Source: an uncultured Gammaproteobacteria bacterium (GTDB lineage Bacteria > Pseudomonadota > Gammaproteobacteria > Steroidobacterales > Woeseiaceae). Taken from it: DNA of 11,977 nucleotides. Location of the stretch: NCBI GenBank assembly GCA_938003715.1, contig CALKYK010000471.1, positions 1 to 11,977 on the forward strand. The letters run 5' to 3'. A model generated the notes under the pieces. The model was not told where the DNA came from. It ran no database searches and saw only the letters and a program-made list of their open reading frames with translations. The translations under genes were made by a program, and so were the position numbers. Shown here piece by piece: positions 1 to 7,644 of this stretch (the stretch's first letter is position 1; every line of letters starts with the position of its first letter).

Positions 1-1
1 G

Positions 2-1090
2 GTCGCCGACCGCTTCTTCGCCACCGAGAAAGTGCTGGGCTGGCTGCACATCCTGGGCGGTCTCGTGATGCTGGCGGTGCCGCAGGCGACGGGATCGCCC
101 ACCGTGTTCGTGCTGCTGCTCCTTTTATACAACCTGTGCTACATGCCGACGCTCGGACTTGCAAACTCGCTCGCGTTTCACAACATCGGCGACCAGGAAA
201 AGCAGTTCCCGCTGATCCGCGTGTTTGGCACGATCGGCTGGATCGTCGCGGGGCTGTTCATCGGCTACGTACTTGGCCAGTTCTCCGGTGGCGAACTCCC
301 CGACCGCACGCCGCTGCCGCTCTATACGACCGCGATCGCAAGCCTGGCTCTCGGCTTCTACAGTTTCTCCTTGCCGCACACCCCACCACCCGCTGCGGGC
401 GAAGCGGTATCCGTCAAAAGCATCGTCGGGATGGACGCGTTGCGACAGCTCGGCAGCCGGCCGTTCTACGTTTTCATCGCCTGCTCGTTCCTGATCAGCA
501 TCCCGCTCGCGGCGTACTACAATTTCGCGCCGATCTATGCCGCCAACGCCGTCTACGACCAGGGGACGAGCAACGCACTCACGAACCTGCTGCCGAACCC
601 GTCCTCGCTGATGTCGCTCGGGCAGATGTCCGAGGTGCTGTTCATGCTGCTGATGCCGCTCGCTTTTGCGCGACTGGGCGTCAAGTGGATGCTCGCGATC
701 GGCATGGCGGCCTGGGTGCTGCGCTACGCGCTGTTCGCGTTCGGCGCGCCCGACGCCGTGTTCTGGACCGTCGCCGTCGGCATCCTGCTGCACGGCATCT
801 GCTACGACTTTTTCTTCGTCACCGGCCAGATCTACGTCGACAAGAAGTCGACGCCGGCCGTGCGCGGCCAGGCGCAGGGGTTCCTGGTGCTGGTCACCTA
901 CGGTCTCGGCATGTTCATCGGCGCGCAGGTTGCCGGCGCATTATTCAATGGCTTCCTCGGCGACGCGCCGGCGCTGACGCTCGCGCGCTGGCAGGACTTC
1001 TGGTGGGTGCCGGCGGCGTTTGCGTTCGGTGTGCTGCTGCTGTTCGTCGCGACGTTCCGTGACGACTCCCGGCAGAAGGATTCGGAGTAA
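2..1090 (+). CDS. Nucleoside:H+ symporter-type MFS permease (5' end missing)
   Basis: This is an inner-membrane major facilitator permease, most like the NupG/XapB nucleoside:proton symporter family, which imports nucleosides with protons. The reading frame is open from base 2 into the left edge, so the start codon and probably the first one or two membrane helices lie outside the window; about 363 residues are visible against roughly 400-420 for the family. The visible part begins with the loop ADRFFATEKVLGWLHILGG, typical of this family. It contains FPLIRVFGTIGWI and, near the C-terminus, the conserved DKKSTPAVRGQAQGF stretch before a glycine-rich helix. Many long hydrophobic segments alternate with short charged loops. 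The C-terminus is short and charged (FRDDSRQKDSE). An intrinsic terminator follows 17 bases after the stop. Family membership is well supported; the substrate (nucleoside or another small polar solute) is inferred from the family only. Confidence 0.88.
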   Translation, partial: VADRFFATEKVLGWLHILGGLVMLAVPQATGSPTVFVLLLLLYNLCYMPTLGLANSLAFHNIGDQEKQFPLIRVFGTIGWIVAGLFIGYVLGQFSGGELPDRTPLPLYTTAIASLALGFYSFSLPHTPPPAAGEAVSVKSIVGMDALRQLGSRPFYVFIACSFLISIPLAAYYNFAPIYAANAVYDQGTSNALTNLLPNPSSLMSLGQMSEVLFMLLMPLAFARLGVKWMLAIGMAAWVLRYALFAFGAPDAVFWTVAVGILLHGICYDFFFVTGQIYVDKKSTPAVRGQAQGFLVLVTYGLGMFIGAQVAGALFNGFLGDAPALTLARWQDFWWVPAAFAFGVLLLFVATFRDDSRQKDSE

Positions 1091-1107
1091 GAGCGCCGGT
1101 TCCGGTT

Positions 1108-1140
1108 GCGCAGGCCATCCGTGGCCTGCGCTTTTCCTTT
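1108..1140 (+). terminator. Rho-independent terminator of the MFS gene
   Basis: A perfect 10-bp GC-rich stem, GCGCAGGCCA (1108-1117) and TGGCCTGCGC (1122-1131), closes a TCCG tetraloop and is followed at once by TTTTCCTTT. It lies 17 bases past the MFS stop. The T tract is on the plus strand only, so it should terminate the MFS transcript. The converging minus-strand gene ends just 3' of it and has no T tract on its own side. Confidence 0.88.
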
Positions 1141-1145
1141 TGCCG

Positions 1146-3269
1146 TTACCGATTGCTCATCCGTTCCGAGGCTACCCACGCACGACGCTTTTTTCCTGAG
1201 CGGCGCACGGCCGTGACCGCAACCTGCGCAATCTTCAGCATGCCGAGCAGCAACAGCGACATGAATCCCACTGAGCCACTGCCACCCGAGCGTTGCGCCG
1301 CTACCGGCTGATCGTTCGTGAGAATCCGGACCGTCGTGCTGGAAGGCGCACCGATGACGGCGCCGCCCGTCGGGTTCGACAGCTGCACGGAAAAAGTCTC
1401 TGTTGGTTCCGTCGCTGAGTCGTCGACAATAGGTATGACAGCGGTCTTGTAGCCCCACTCGCCGTCGGCCCACGACACCGTCACCTGGGTCCCGTCGAAG
1501 TCGGCACCGGCTATGGCCGTTCCGGATAGCGGCGTCAACGTGACCGAGACGGCGCCCGTGGAGTAATAGTCCCTCGAAACCGTGATCTCCGCCGACCTGT
1601 TTTCGGTGACGTCGACCTGAAACGGCAGACTGAACTGGCCGAACGGGGCGCCATCGGCGCCGATCGTAATGTCACTGGTCATTGTTCCGAGTCCGGCTCC
1701 GCCCCGGGCGTCGCTTAGCGTCACTGCGAAATACTCCGGTCGTTCTGTCGTACTGTCACTGATGATCGGCACGCGAATCTGCTTTTCGGCGATGTCGTTA
1801 TGCATCCAGCTGAGCCGCCCGCTGACCGCCTCGAAGTCGCTGCCTGCGGTGGCATCGCGGTTAGTCGAATGGGCCGCATAGGCGACACTGACTTCACCAA
1901 ATGATCCTCCGGTGCGCCGGACGTTGATGGCGACTTCACCGTCCCCTTCGACGGTGAAAATCGGCAATTGCTCGCTCATTCCAAGAACGCCCGGCGAGTC
2001 GCCCCCGGCGGCACCCAGCAGTCGAACCACAAACGCCCGCCTCGAAAAGTCCTCGCCACCCGACGCGACGACGCTGCCGTCTGAGCGCACGGTCATGTCG
2101 TTGACGATCGCATGCGTGCCGAACTCGGATTGCAGATCGATGAGTGTCGTTCCGGCGTTACCGAACATCGCATCGGTTGTTCCGTCCGGTTGCAGGCGCA
2201 TGATGGCTGTGCCGTCAGCGCGCCGGCCTGCCACGACGACCGAGCCGCCCGCGTCTACGGCAACTGCGGTGGCGTCGGACATGGCGGCTGAAACGCCTGT
2301 CGCAGAGAAGGTCGCGTCCCGTTGCCCGTTCGCGAGCAGTCGCGCCGCGAATCCCTGCGCTCCGGCAATACCGGCAACCAGCAGGCGGCCGTCGGCCTGC
2401 AATCTCATGGAGCGGCAGGCGGTCGACGTGTCGACCGTGGCAATGCCCGACGTGCCGAAGGAATTGTCGATCACGCCGTTCGCGGTCAGGCCGACGACCT
2501 GGCAACCCGCCTGGTTCGAAGCCGTCACCCGGTATCCACCGGACGCAGTACGCAGGATGGTCGCTCGTGGGCCGAGATCGGCAGCAGCCAGGTCGTGCGT
2601 GCGCGGACCTTCGAAAATTCCGGACGCACCGAATGCGGTATCGATCGAACCGTCAGGCAGCAGTCGTACGACGATCAGCCGATCGTCCCGCGATCCGGCG
2701 ACGACAATGCGGCCATCGGGATCCAGCACGACCGAGCTGCCGATGTGGCTGTTTCCGTGCTTCGCGTCGGAAAGCTCAAACATGCCCTTATTGCCGAACG
2801 TCGTGTCCAGTGCGCCGTTGTCCTGCAGGCGAAGTACGGCCAGCTGCGAGCGAACGGCCTGAGTGCTGACTTTCCGGCCGACCGCGACGACCTTGTCGTC
2901 TACCTGGCGCACGACGTCGAAAACCTGCGTGTTCGCCGGTACGGCGGCGGCGAGGCTCGCGTCGATCGCGCCGATATCGGACAGGAGGTTGACGAAGCCG
3001 GTGGTTACCGGTGGCGTCCAGCTGCCCCAGTAGCTGTACCCGGGCTGCCAGTCGCCTCCGCCCAGGAGCATCGAGCCGTTGTCATGCAAATCGAGCGACC
3101 AGGACGGGCCATTCAGTATGGGCCCTACCCGGCCGACGTCGCCAAACCCGCTGTCCAGGTCGCCCGTTTCCGCCAGGGCGAACGGGGACAGCAGCGCGGA
3201 GGTCGCGGCGGCGGTCGGTACGAACCCCGTTGCGACCTGTGGAACGAATTTTGATGTTTGCTTCTTCAT
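1146..3269 (-). CDS. Secreted delta-60 repeat / Calx-beta protein with GlyGly-CTERM-like tail
   Basis: This is a predicted exported and C-terminally anchored or sorted protein of unknown ligand. Residues 1-33 look like a signal peptide (KK near the start, hydrophobic stretch, ...PFALA then ETG). Residues 35-420 carry at least six delta-60-type units marked by DG/NG-x-x-D-x-x-FG: near 39 (DSGFGDVG), 155 (DTTFGNKG), 210 (DTAFGASG), 268 (DNSFGTSG), 318 (DATFSATG, FG degenerate) and 366 (DAMFGNAG). They probably form a beta-propeller-like fold. Two Calx-beta domains follow, about 437-537 and 548-651; each has a DFE/DFD motif in the middle and an E-x-F-x-V-x-L-S near the end, as in calcium-binding Calx-beta domains. 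Residues 661-690 are SGGSGS, a hydrophobic helix and RR, resembling the GlyGly-CTERM signal processed by rhombosortases, with an unusually long basic tail after it. ATG 3269 has AAGGGG six bases upstream. The gene stands alone, divergent from the sulfotransferase gene. Confidence 0.85.
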   Translation of the reverse strand: MKKQTSKFVPQVATGFVPTAAATSALLSPFALAETGDLDSGFGDVGRVGPILNGPSWSLDLHDNGSMLLGGGDWQPGYSYWGSWTPPVTTGFVNLLSDIGAIDASLAAAVPANTQVFDVVRQVDDKVVAVGRKVSTQAVRSQLAVLRLQDNGALDTTFGNKGMFELSDAKHGNSHIGSSVVLDPDGRIVVAGSRDDRLIVVRLLPDGSIDTAFGASGIFEGPRTHDLAAADLGPRATILRTASGGYRVTASNQAGCQVVGLTANGVIDNSFGTSGIATVDTSTACRSMRLQADGRLLVAGIAGAQGFAARLLANGQRDATFSATGVSAAMSDATAVAVDAGGSVVVAGRRADGTAIMRLQPDGTTDAMFGNAGTTLIDLQSEFGTHAIVNDMTVRSDGSVVASGGEDFSRRAFVVRLLGAAGGDSPGVLGMSEQLPIFTVEGDGEVAINVRRTGGSFGEVSVAYAAHSTNRDATAGSDFEAVSGRLSWMHNDIAEKQIRVPIISDSTTERPEYFAVTLSDARGGAGLGTMTSDITIGADGAPFGQFSLPFQVDVTENRSAEITVSRDYYSTGAVSVTLTPLSGTAIAGADFDGTQVTVSWADGEWGYKTAVIPIVDDSATEPTETFSVQLSNPTGGAVIGAPSSTTVRILTNDQPVAAQRSGGSGSVGFMSLLLLGMLKIAQVAVTAVRRSGKKRRAWVASERMSNR

Positions 3270-3505
3270 GGGACACCCCTTTTGAAATCTCTGGTGACCT
3301 CGTTTGCCGGCCGGGTTTTGGCCGTCCCGTGTAAATTGGCGGCCGCGGTTGTGTCACACCGCCGCCGAATACGCGGGTGAAGAATGAGGCTGCGGCACGG
3401 GTGGCGCCATGGCGCCTGCCTGTAGAAATTCTTGAGCTTTTCTGTAGTTTCACGGCACGGGATTGCGGCGCCGCGATCGCTCGTGACAGTATCGCCGCCA
3501 GTGCC
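3270..3505. other. Divergent intergenic region, delta-60 gene / TPR-sulfotransferase
   Basis: These 236 bases separate two divergently transcribed genes. They hold the Shine-Dalgarno of the minus-strand gene (complement of 3276-3281) and the three-hexamer direct repeat at 3420-3447. On the minus strand GTGACA, complement of 3352-3357, matches five of six bases of a sigma70 -35 box, but no good -10 follows at normal spacing, so no promoter is claimed. An open frame from GTG 3377 runs in phase into the sulfotransferase gene; its first 43 codons show no TPR pattern and no ribosome-binding site, so they are treated as non-coding. Confidence 0.6.
3420..3447 (+). promoter_or_regulatory. Three-unit 11-bp direct repeat, putative OmpR/PhoB-type operator (site A)
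   Basis: Three hexamers, CTGTAG (3420), CTTGAG (3431) and CTGTAG (3442), lie exactly 11 bp apart, with AT-rich spacers AAATT and CTTTT. Eleven-bp direct repeats with AT-rich spacers are the architecture of pho boxes and other OmpR-family response-regulator sites; the E. coli pho box also begins each unit with CTGT. The site ends 58 bases before ATG 3506, a plausible activator position. A 23/28 copy in opposite orientation lies at 5309-5336. The repeat is seen directly; the regulator identity is inference. Confidence 0.5.
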
Positions 3506-5317
3506 ATGGGCGCTTCCACCGACACCTCCGTCGCATCCGGAGAACCGAAAGCCAGGGCTTCGGCGCTCGCGGAGCTCGGCTTGTCATTGCTGGCCGCAGG
3601 CCGTTGGGCGGAGGCGGAAGAAACGCTCACCAGGGCCGTCGAGATCGACCCCGAACTCGCGACGGCCTGGAGAGCCATCGGCGACCTGCGGGCCGAGCGG
3701 GGCGACGAGGCGGGCAGCCGCGAAGCGTATCAGCGACAGATTGCCCTGGGTGCGGACAACGCCGATCTGGCCAGGGCAGCCGACGCGCTGCTGGCGGAAA
3801 ACCTCGGCGAGGCGGAGCAGCTTTGCCGGGCGCTTTTGAAGCGGGAGCCGCGAAACCTGGCTGCGCTTCGCCTGCTGGCGGAGGTCGGGGTGAAACTCGG
3901 TCGTTTCGAGGACGCGGAAGCACTGCTGCTTCATTGCCTCGAGCTCGCCCCCGACTTCCATCCGGCACGGCTCAGCTACGCGAACCTGCTGACGCGGACG
4001 CTGCGGTATCGCGAAGCGTTGACGGAGATCGACACTGCCCTGAACGCCGAACCGAACCGCCCGTCGTTCCTGCAGATGAAGGCCTCGATCCTGGCTCACG
4101 TCGGCGACGTCGACGAAGCCATCCGGCTGTACGACGCGGTTTTGCAACAGTTGCCAAACGAGCCCCGGACGCACCTCAACCGGGGCCATGCACTGCGGAC
4201 CGTCGGCCGGCATGCCGACGCGGTCGCCGCCTATCGAAAATCGATCGAGCTGCAGCCGAGCCTGGGCGAGTCGTACTGGAGCCTCGCCAATCTGAAGACG
4301 TTCAGGTTCGACGACAGCGACATCGCGCAGATGCGCAAACAGGTCGAATCCCGTTCCGTCTCCGCGGAGGATTCAATCCACCTGCTGTTCGCGCTCGGCA
4401 AAGCGCTGGAGGATGCGGGCAGGTTCGGGGAATCGTTTCGATCTTACGCGGAAGGCAACGCCGCGCGGCGGCACACGCTGCGCTGGGACGCCGACGAGTA
4501 CCACGCCAATATCCAGGAGGTAGCGGCATTCTTCCAGGCGGACTTTTTTGCCTCGAGGGGCCAGTCGGGCAACCCGTCTACCGCCCCGATCTTCATCGTC
4601 GGCCTGCCGCGCGCAGGTTCGACCCTGCTCGAGCAGATTCTCGCCAGCCACAGCCAGGTCGAGGGCACGATGGAACTGCCCGACGTCATATCGATCGCCC
4701 GCCGGATCGGCGGCAGGAAAACGCAGGATCGTGCGCTGCGCTACCCGGGAATACTGCAGGCATTCACGGCGGCGGACTTCGAGGCCCTGGGCAACGAATA
4801 CCTCGAGCGCACGACCGTGCATCGATCCGGCGCCAGGCATTTCATCGACAAGATGCCGAACAATTTTGCCCACATCGGCCTGATCCACCTGATCCTGCCG
4901 AACGCGATCATTCTGGACGCCCGCCGCCACCCGATGGCCTGCTGTTTCAGTGTGTTCAAGCAGCTGTTCGCGAGCGGCCAGGATTTCAGCTACAGCCTGG
5001 AGGACATCGGGCGCTACTACCGCGACTATGTCGGCCTGATGGCGCACTGGGATGCGGTTTTGCCGGGCCGGGTCTGCCGGGTCGACTACGAGGCGGTCGT
5101 CACCGATACCGAGAAAGAGGTTCGACGCGTCCTTGAGCATTGCGGGCTCGACTTCGAGCCGGCCTGCCTGGCGTTCTATCGCACCGAACGAACGGTGCGT
5201 ACCGCAAGCTCGGAGCAGGTCCGGCAACCGATCTACACGGGTGGCGTGGACCAGTGGCGGAACTTCGAGTCTCACCTCGGGCCGCTGAAACGCGCCCTGG
5301 GGCCGGTACTGCAGTAA
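3506..5317 (+). CDS. TPR-containing sulfotransferase family protein
   Basis: This is a predicted cytoplasmic PAPS-dependent sulfotransferase fused to tetratricopeptide repeats; no signal peptide is visible. With ATG 3506 it has 603 residues. Residues about 15-260 are TPR-like helical pairs (repeated LG/LA...G...EA...A/AL-x-x-x-P patterns, e.g. GRWAEAEETLTRAVEIDP and GDVDEAIRLYDAVLQQLP). The sulfotransferase domain (Sulfotransfer_3 type) spans about 360-600. Its 5'-phosphosulfate loop is GLPRAGSTLLEQIL at 366-379, and the 3'-phosphate region is DARRHPMACCFSVFKQ at 471-486. The C-terminal block VRTASSEQVRQPIY near 564-577 is highly typical of this bacterial family. The acceptor is unknown; in general the TPRs would bind a protein or glycan partner. 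ATG 3506 is preferred to in-frame GTG 3377 because the TPR pattern begins right after it and site A lies just upstream, although no strong Shine-Dalgarno is visible. Site B overlaps its stop codon. Confidence 0.85.
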   Translation: MGASTDTSVASGEPKARASALAELGLSLLAAGRWAEAEETLTRAVEIDPELATAWRAIGDLRAERGDEAGSREAYQRQIALGADNADLARAADALLAENLGEAEQLCRALLKREPRNLAALRLLAEVGVKLGRFEDAEALLLHCLELAPDFHPARLSYANLLTRTLRYREALTEIDTALNAEPNRPSFLQMKASILAHVGDVDEAIRLYDAVLQQLPNEPRTHLNRGHALRTVGRHADAVAAYRKSIELQPSLGESYWSLANLKTFRFDDSDIAQMRKQVESRSVSAEDSIHLLFALGKALEDAGRFGESFRSYAEGNAARRHTLRWDADEYHANIQEVAAFFQADFFASRGQSGNPSTAPIFIVGLPRAGSTLLEQILASHSQVEGTMELPDVISIARRIGGRKTQDRALRYPGILQAFTAADFEALGNEYLERTTVHRSGARHFIDKMPNNFAHIGLIHLILPNAIILDARRHPMACCFSVFKQLFASGQDFSYSLEDIGRYYRDYVGLMAHWDAVLPGRVCRVDYEAVVTDTEKEVRRVLEHCGLDFEPACLAFYRTERTVRTASSEQVRQPIYTGGVDQWRNFESHLGPLKRALGPVLQ

Positions 5318-5336
5318 AGCTACAGATTTTCTACAG
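5309..5336 (-). promoter_or_regulatory. Inverted copy of the 11-bp triple repeat (site B) upstream of the UnbV lipoprotein
   Basis: Read on the minus strand, CTGTAG, CTGTAG and CTGCAG follow one another at exact 11-bp steps with spacers AAAAT and CTTTA. Aligned unit by unit with site A (3420-3447), 23 of 28 positions are identical. It overlaps the last codons and stop of the sulfotransferase gene and ends 71 bases before the start of the next gene. Since CTGTAG and CTACAG are reverse complements, it could serve the downstream gene on the plus strand. The function is inferred. Confidence 0.5.
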
Positions 5337-5407
5337 TATTTCACCATGGCGGCCGGATCTCGGCGGGCAGATCCTGTGCTTCCGTTCCCGGCCGGAAGAC
5401 CGATGAA

Positions 5408-7075
5408 ATGCTGCCCAACAAACGACCCGCAGGACTGTTCACGCTCATCGCAGTTATCGCGTTTCTGCTCGCGCTCTCGCTGGTGCTGCCCGGTTGCGGC
5501 GGTACGTCGGCGCCGGAACCGCTGCACCGACCCGTGCCCGGAGCAGTCACTTCGAGGGCGACGTTCAGCGACATCAGCACTGAATCCGGCATCGATCACG
5601 TATTCACCGTTGCCGATCCGGACAACGTCAGCGAGCCGGTGCACATGGGCGGCGGCCTTGCGGCGGCCGACTTCGACGGCGACGGGTACTCGGATCTTTA
5701 CTTCGTCGCCGGCAACGGATCGCGGAACGCCCTGTTTCGAAATGACGGCAACAACCGGTTCACGAACGTCTCAGCCACCCTTGGCCTCGACGTCAGTCAT
5801 CTCGGCAGCGGCCCGGCATTCGCGGACCTGGACGGCGACGGCGACCTCGACCTTTTCATCGGCGCCGTGGACGGCGACCGCTACTTCCTGTTCAGGCAGG
5901 ACGCTGACGGGTTTACCGACGTGACCGCCAATTCCGGCCTGGCGATAACGGCAGCAAACACGTTTTCCGCCGGGTTTACCGATTACGACATGGACGGCGA
6001 CCTCGACCTGGTGCTGTCGCACTGGGGTAACGGCCAGCAGCCGGATACCCAGACGCTGTGGCAGAACAACGGTGACGGCACTTTCACCACCGCGAGCATC
6101 CAATCGAGAATTGCCGAACAGCTCATCGGGCAAGCCATAGGCATGCCGGGCTCGGTCGACTACACGTTTGCACCGGTGTTTTCCGATATCGACACGGATG
6201 GTGATCCCGATCTGCTGTTTGCGGCCGATTTCGGGACCAGCATGGTATTCGAGAACAACGGCGACGCTACGTTTCTAAACACCACCGATCGCAACGTCAT
6301 CGTGGACCGGAACGGAATGGGCTCCGTGACCGGCGATTCCGACAACGATGGCGACTTGGACTGGTTCGTGACGTCGATCTTCGGCAACCCGGACCTCGTG
6401 AACGGCCCGAACATCGGCAATCGCCTGTACCGGAACGACGGAAGCGGCAAATTCGAAGACATGACCGAGGCGGCGGGCGTCGCCGACGGCGGCTGGGGTT
6501 GGGCGGCCTGCATGCAGGACTTCGACAATGACGGCGACCTGGACATTTTTCACGTCAACGGCTGGAACAAGACCTACCCGGGGAATTCGTCCGGCTTCAG
6601 CGAATACGCGAGCGACCAGGTCCGCTACTTCGAGTCCCGGGGCGATGGCACCTTCGTGAATGCAGCGACGGAAGCGCAACTTATGGATACCGGCCAGGGA
6701 AGAGGGGCCGTCTGCTTCGATTCCGATCGTGACGGCGACATCGATATCGTCCTGACCAACAACCATCACGTCGACAGCGTCGTTTTCTATCGTAATGACC
6801 TGTCGGGCAGCAACCACTGGCTGGGCATACGGCTGGTCGGCAAGGGTTTGAACACCGCGGGCATCGGGGCCCGAATTGAGGTCACTGACGGCAATCGCAC
6901 GCAGGTCCGCGAAGTATCCGCCGGCAACAACTACGTGTCGCAAAGTCCCGCCGAGGCGCACTTCGGCCTGGGCGCCTCGCAATCAGTGGACGTCGTCGTG
7001 TACTGGCCCGATGGCGGCCGGACGGAGCTCAATCGCGTTGCAGCAGACCAGCTGCTGACCATCGCTCAGCAATAA
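5408..7075 (+). CDS. VCBS/FG-GAP repeat lipoprotein with ASPIC/UnbV domain (CRTAC1-like)
   Basis: This is a predicted outer-membrane lipoprotein of 555 residues. Residues 1-30 form a lipoprotein signal (basic NKR, long hydrophobic stretch, lipobox LPGC with Cys30). Gly follows the cysteine, so no inner-membrane retention signal is present. Residues about 80-460 contain seven calcium-loop repeats of the D-x-D-x-DG-x-x-D type: near 88 (DFDGDGYSD), 140 (DLDGDGDLD), 192 (DYDMDGDLD), 260 (DIDTDGDPD), 311 (DSDNDGDLD), 371 (DFDNDGDLD) and 438 (DSDRDGDID), consistent with a seven-bladed beta-propeller. An ASPIC/UnbV domain closes the protein (about 468-548, starting NHWLGIRLVG and including VREVSAGNNYVSQ and HFGLG). 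The ATG has GGAAG nine bases upstream. It lies 90 bases after the sulfotransferase stop with site B between. The biological role of UnbV-domain proteins is poorly known; surface binding or adhesion is inferred. Confidence 0.88.
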   Translation: MLPNKRPAGLFTLIAVIAFLLALSLVLPGCGGTSAPEPLHRPVPGAVTSRATFSDISTESGIDHVFTVADPDNVSEPVHMGGGLAAADFDGDGYSDLYFVAGNGSRNALFRNDGNNRFTNVSATLGLDVSHLGSGPAFADLDGDGDLDLFIGAVDGDRYFLFRQDADGFTDVTANSGLAITAANTFSAGFTDYDMDGDLDLVLSHWGNGQQPDTQTLWQNNGDGTFTTASIQSRIAEQLIGQAIGMPGSVDYTFAPVFSDIDTDGDPDLLFAADFGTSMVFENNGDATFLNTTDRNVIVDRNGMGSVTGDSDNDGDLDWFVTSIFGNPDLVNGPNIGNRLYRNDGSGKFEDMTEAAGVADGGWGWAACMQDFDNDGDLDIFHVNGWNKTYPGNSSGFSEYASDQVRYFESRGDGTFVNAATEAQLMDTGQGRGAVCFDSDRDGDIDIVLTNNHHVDSVVFYRNDLSGSNHWLGIRLVGKGLNTAGIGARIEVTDGNRTQVREVSAGNNYVSQSPAEAHFGLGASQSVDVVVYWPDGGRTELNRVAADQLLTIAQQ

Positions 7076-7095
7076 GGGCGTGCCCGGGCCGCTTG

Positions 7096-7124
7096 TTAAC
7101 AATTGTGAATCGCGTGGCTATGCT
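7096..7124 (+). promoter_or_regulatory. Sigma70-like promoter of the small coiled-coil gene
   Basis: TTAACA (7096-7101, five of six to TTGACA), a 17-bp spacer and TATGCT (7119-7124, four of six to TATAAT) lie in an otherwise GC-rich gap. Transcription would start near 7131, giving a leader of about 46 bases. A 7-bp inverted repeat, GTGAATC (7105-7111) and GATTCAC (7130-7136), brackets the -10 box and may be an operator or chance. Confidence 0.5.
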
Positions 7125-7176
7125 GGCCTGATTCACGGACCCTTTCGCCGTTTTCGTTCCGACGGCAAGGGTCACA

Positions 7177-7593
7177 ATGCAGCTTTCCTCGAAAATTCTT
7201 ATCGCCCTTCTGCTGATGCTGGGTTTGGCGAACCCTGCACTGGCACGCCTCGATACGAACGAACCCGGGCAGGAAACCCGGGAAGCGGGCACGGAGCAGG
7301 AACAACGCCATCGCGAGCTGGACGAGGCCTATCGCAAGCTGATGGTGAAGCGGCTCGAACTGGTCGCAGATCATCAGGCGGCGCTTGGCGAGCTCGAACA
7401 GGAGCGCGCACTCGGCGCCGATGTCGACGAAGCGTATCGCGCACTGATGGAGGCGCGTCGAAAGCAGGACGCAAAGCACAGTGAAGCATGGCGCGAGCTC
7501 GATCGGCGGCGCGCGGCAATCGAGCGGGCCTATGCGCTGGACGCAACGGAAGGCGACGTAGAAAACAACCTGGCAGAGTCGCGCAGGCCATAG
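7177..7593 (+). CDS. Small secreted coiled-coil protein of unknown function
   Basis: I do not recognise a family. The 138-residue product has a clear Sec signal peptide (SSK, then a leucine-rich core, cleavage expected after ANPALA at residue 23). The mature part is almost entirely charged helix rich in Glu, Arg, Ala and Leu, suggesting a periplasmic coiled coil. It contains an internal duplication: a unit starting RELDEAYRKLM near residue 46 is repeated as ADVDEAYRALM near 81, an offset of 35 residues or exactly five heptads. There is no cysteine in the mature part and no lipobox. The ATG has AAGGG five bases upstream and the gene has its own promoter-like sequence, so it is probably not simply the tail of the upstream gene's transcript. 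It converges with the OsmC-like gene across 51 bases in which I see no terminator. Confidence 0.75.
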   Translation: MQLSSKILIALLLMLGLANPALARLDTNEPGQETREAGTEQEQRHRELDEAYRKLMVKRLELVADHQAALGELEQERALGADVDEAYRALMEARRKQDAKHSEAWRELDRRRAAIERAYALDATEGDVENNLAESRRP

Positions 7594-7644
7594 TGACGGT
7601 TCAGGAACTGGTGCGATCCGGAATTTATGTTCGCCCGCCGCCGA

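Noticed and set aside
1912..3254. Long plus-strand open frames within the delta-60/Calx-beta gene
   Set aside because: The minus-strand frame has a signal peptide, repeats and two Calx-beta domains; the plus frames give Ser/Pro/Arg-rich non-protein-like translations.
3350..3358. TGTGTCACA palindrome in the divergent region as a CRP/FNR-type site
   Set aside because: It is a single 9-base palindrome without the second half-site spacing of a CRP or FNR box; chance is likely.
3377..3505. N-terminal extension of the sulfotransferase from GTG 3377
   Set aside because: It has no ribosome-binding site and no TPR or signal-peptide character, and the extension would run through the repeat element at 3420-3447.
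4373..5644. A 423-codon minus-strand open frame opposite the sulfotransferase gene
   Set aside because: It is antisense to a gene with unmistakable TPR and sulfotransferase motifs; its translation is Arg/Gln/Val-rich with no recognisable domain, as expected of GC-rich shadow frames.
7076..7089. GGGC/GCCC palindrome after the UnbV gene as a terminator
   Set aside because: The loop would be two bases and no T tract follows.
7594..7644. Bidirectional terminator between the converging coiled-coil and OsmC-like genes
   Set aside because: No stem with an adjacent T tract was found on either strand in these 51 bases.
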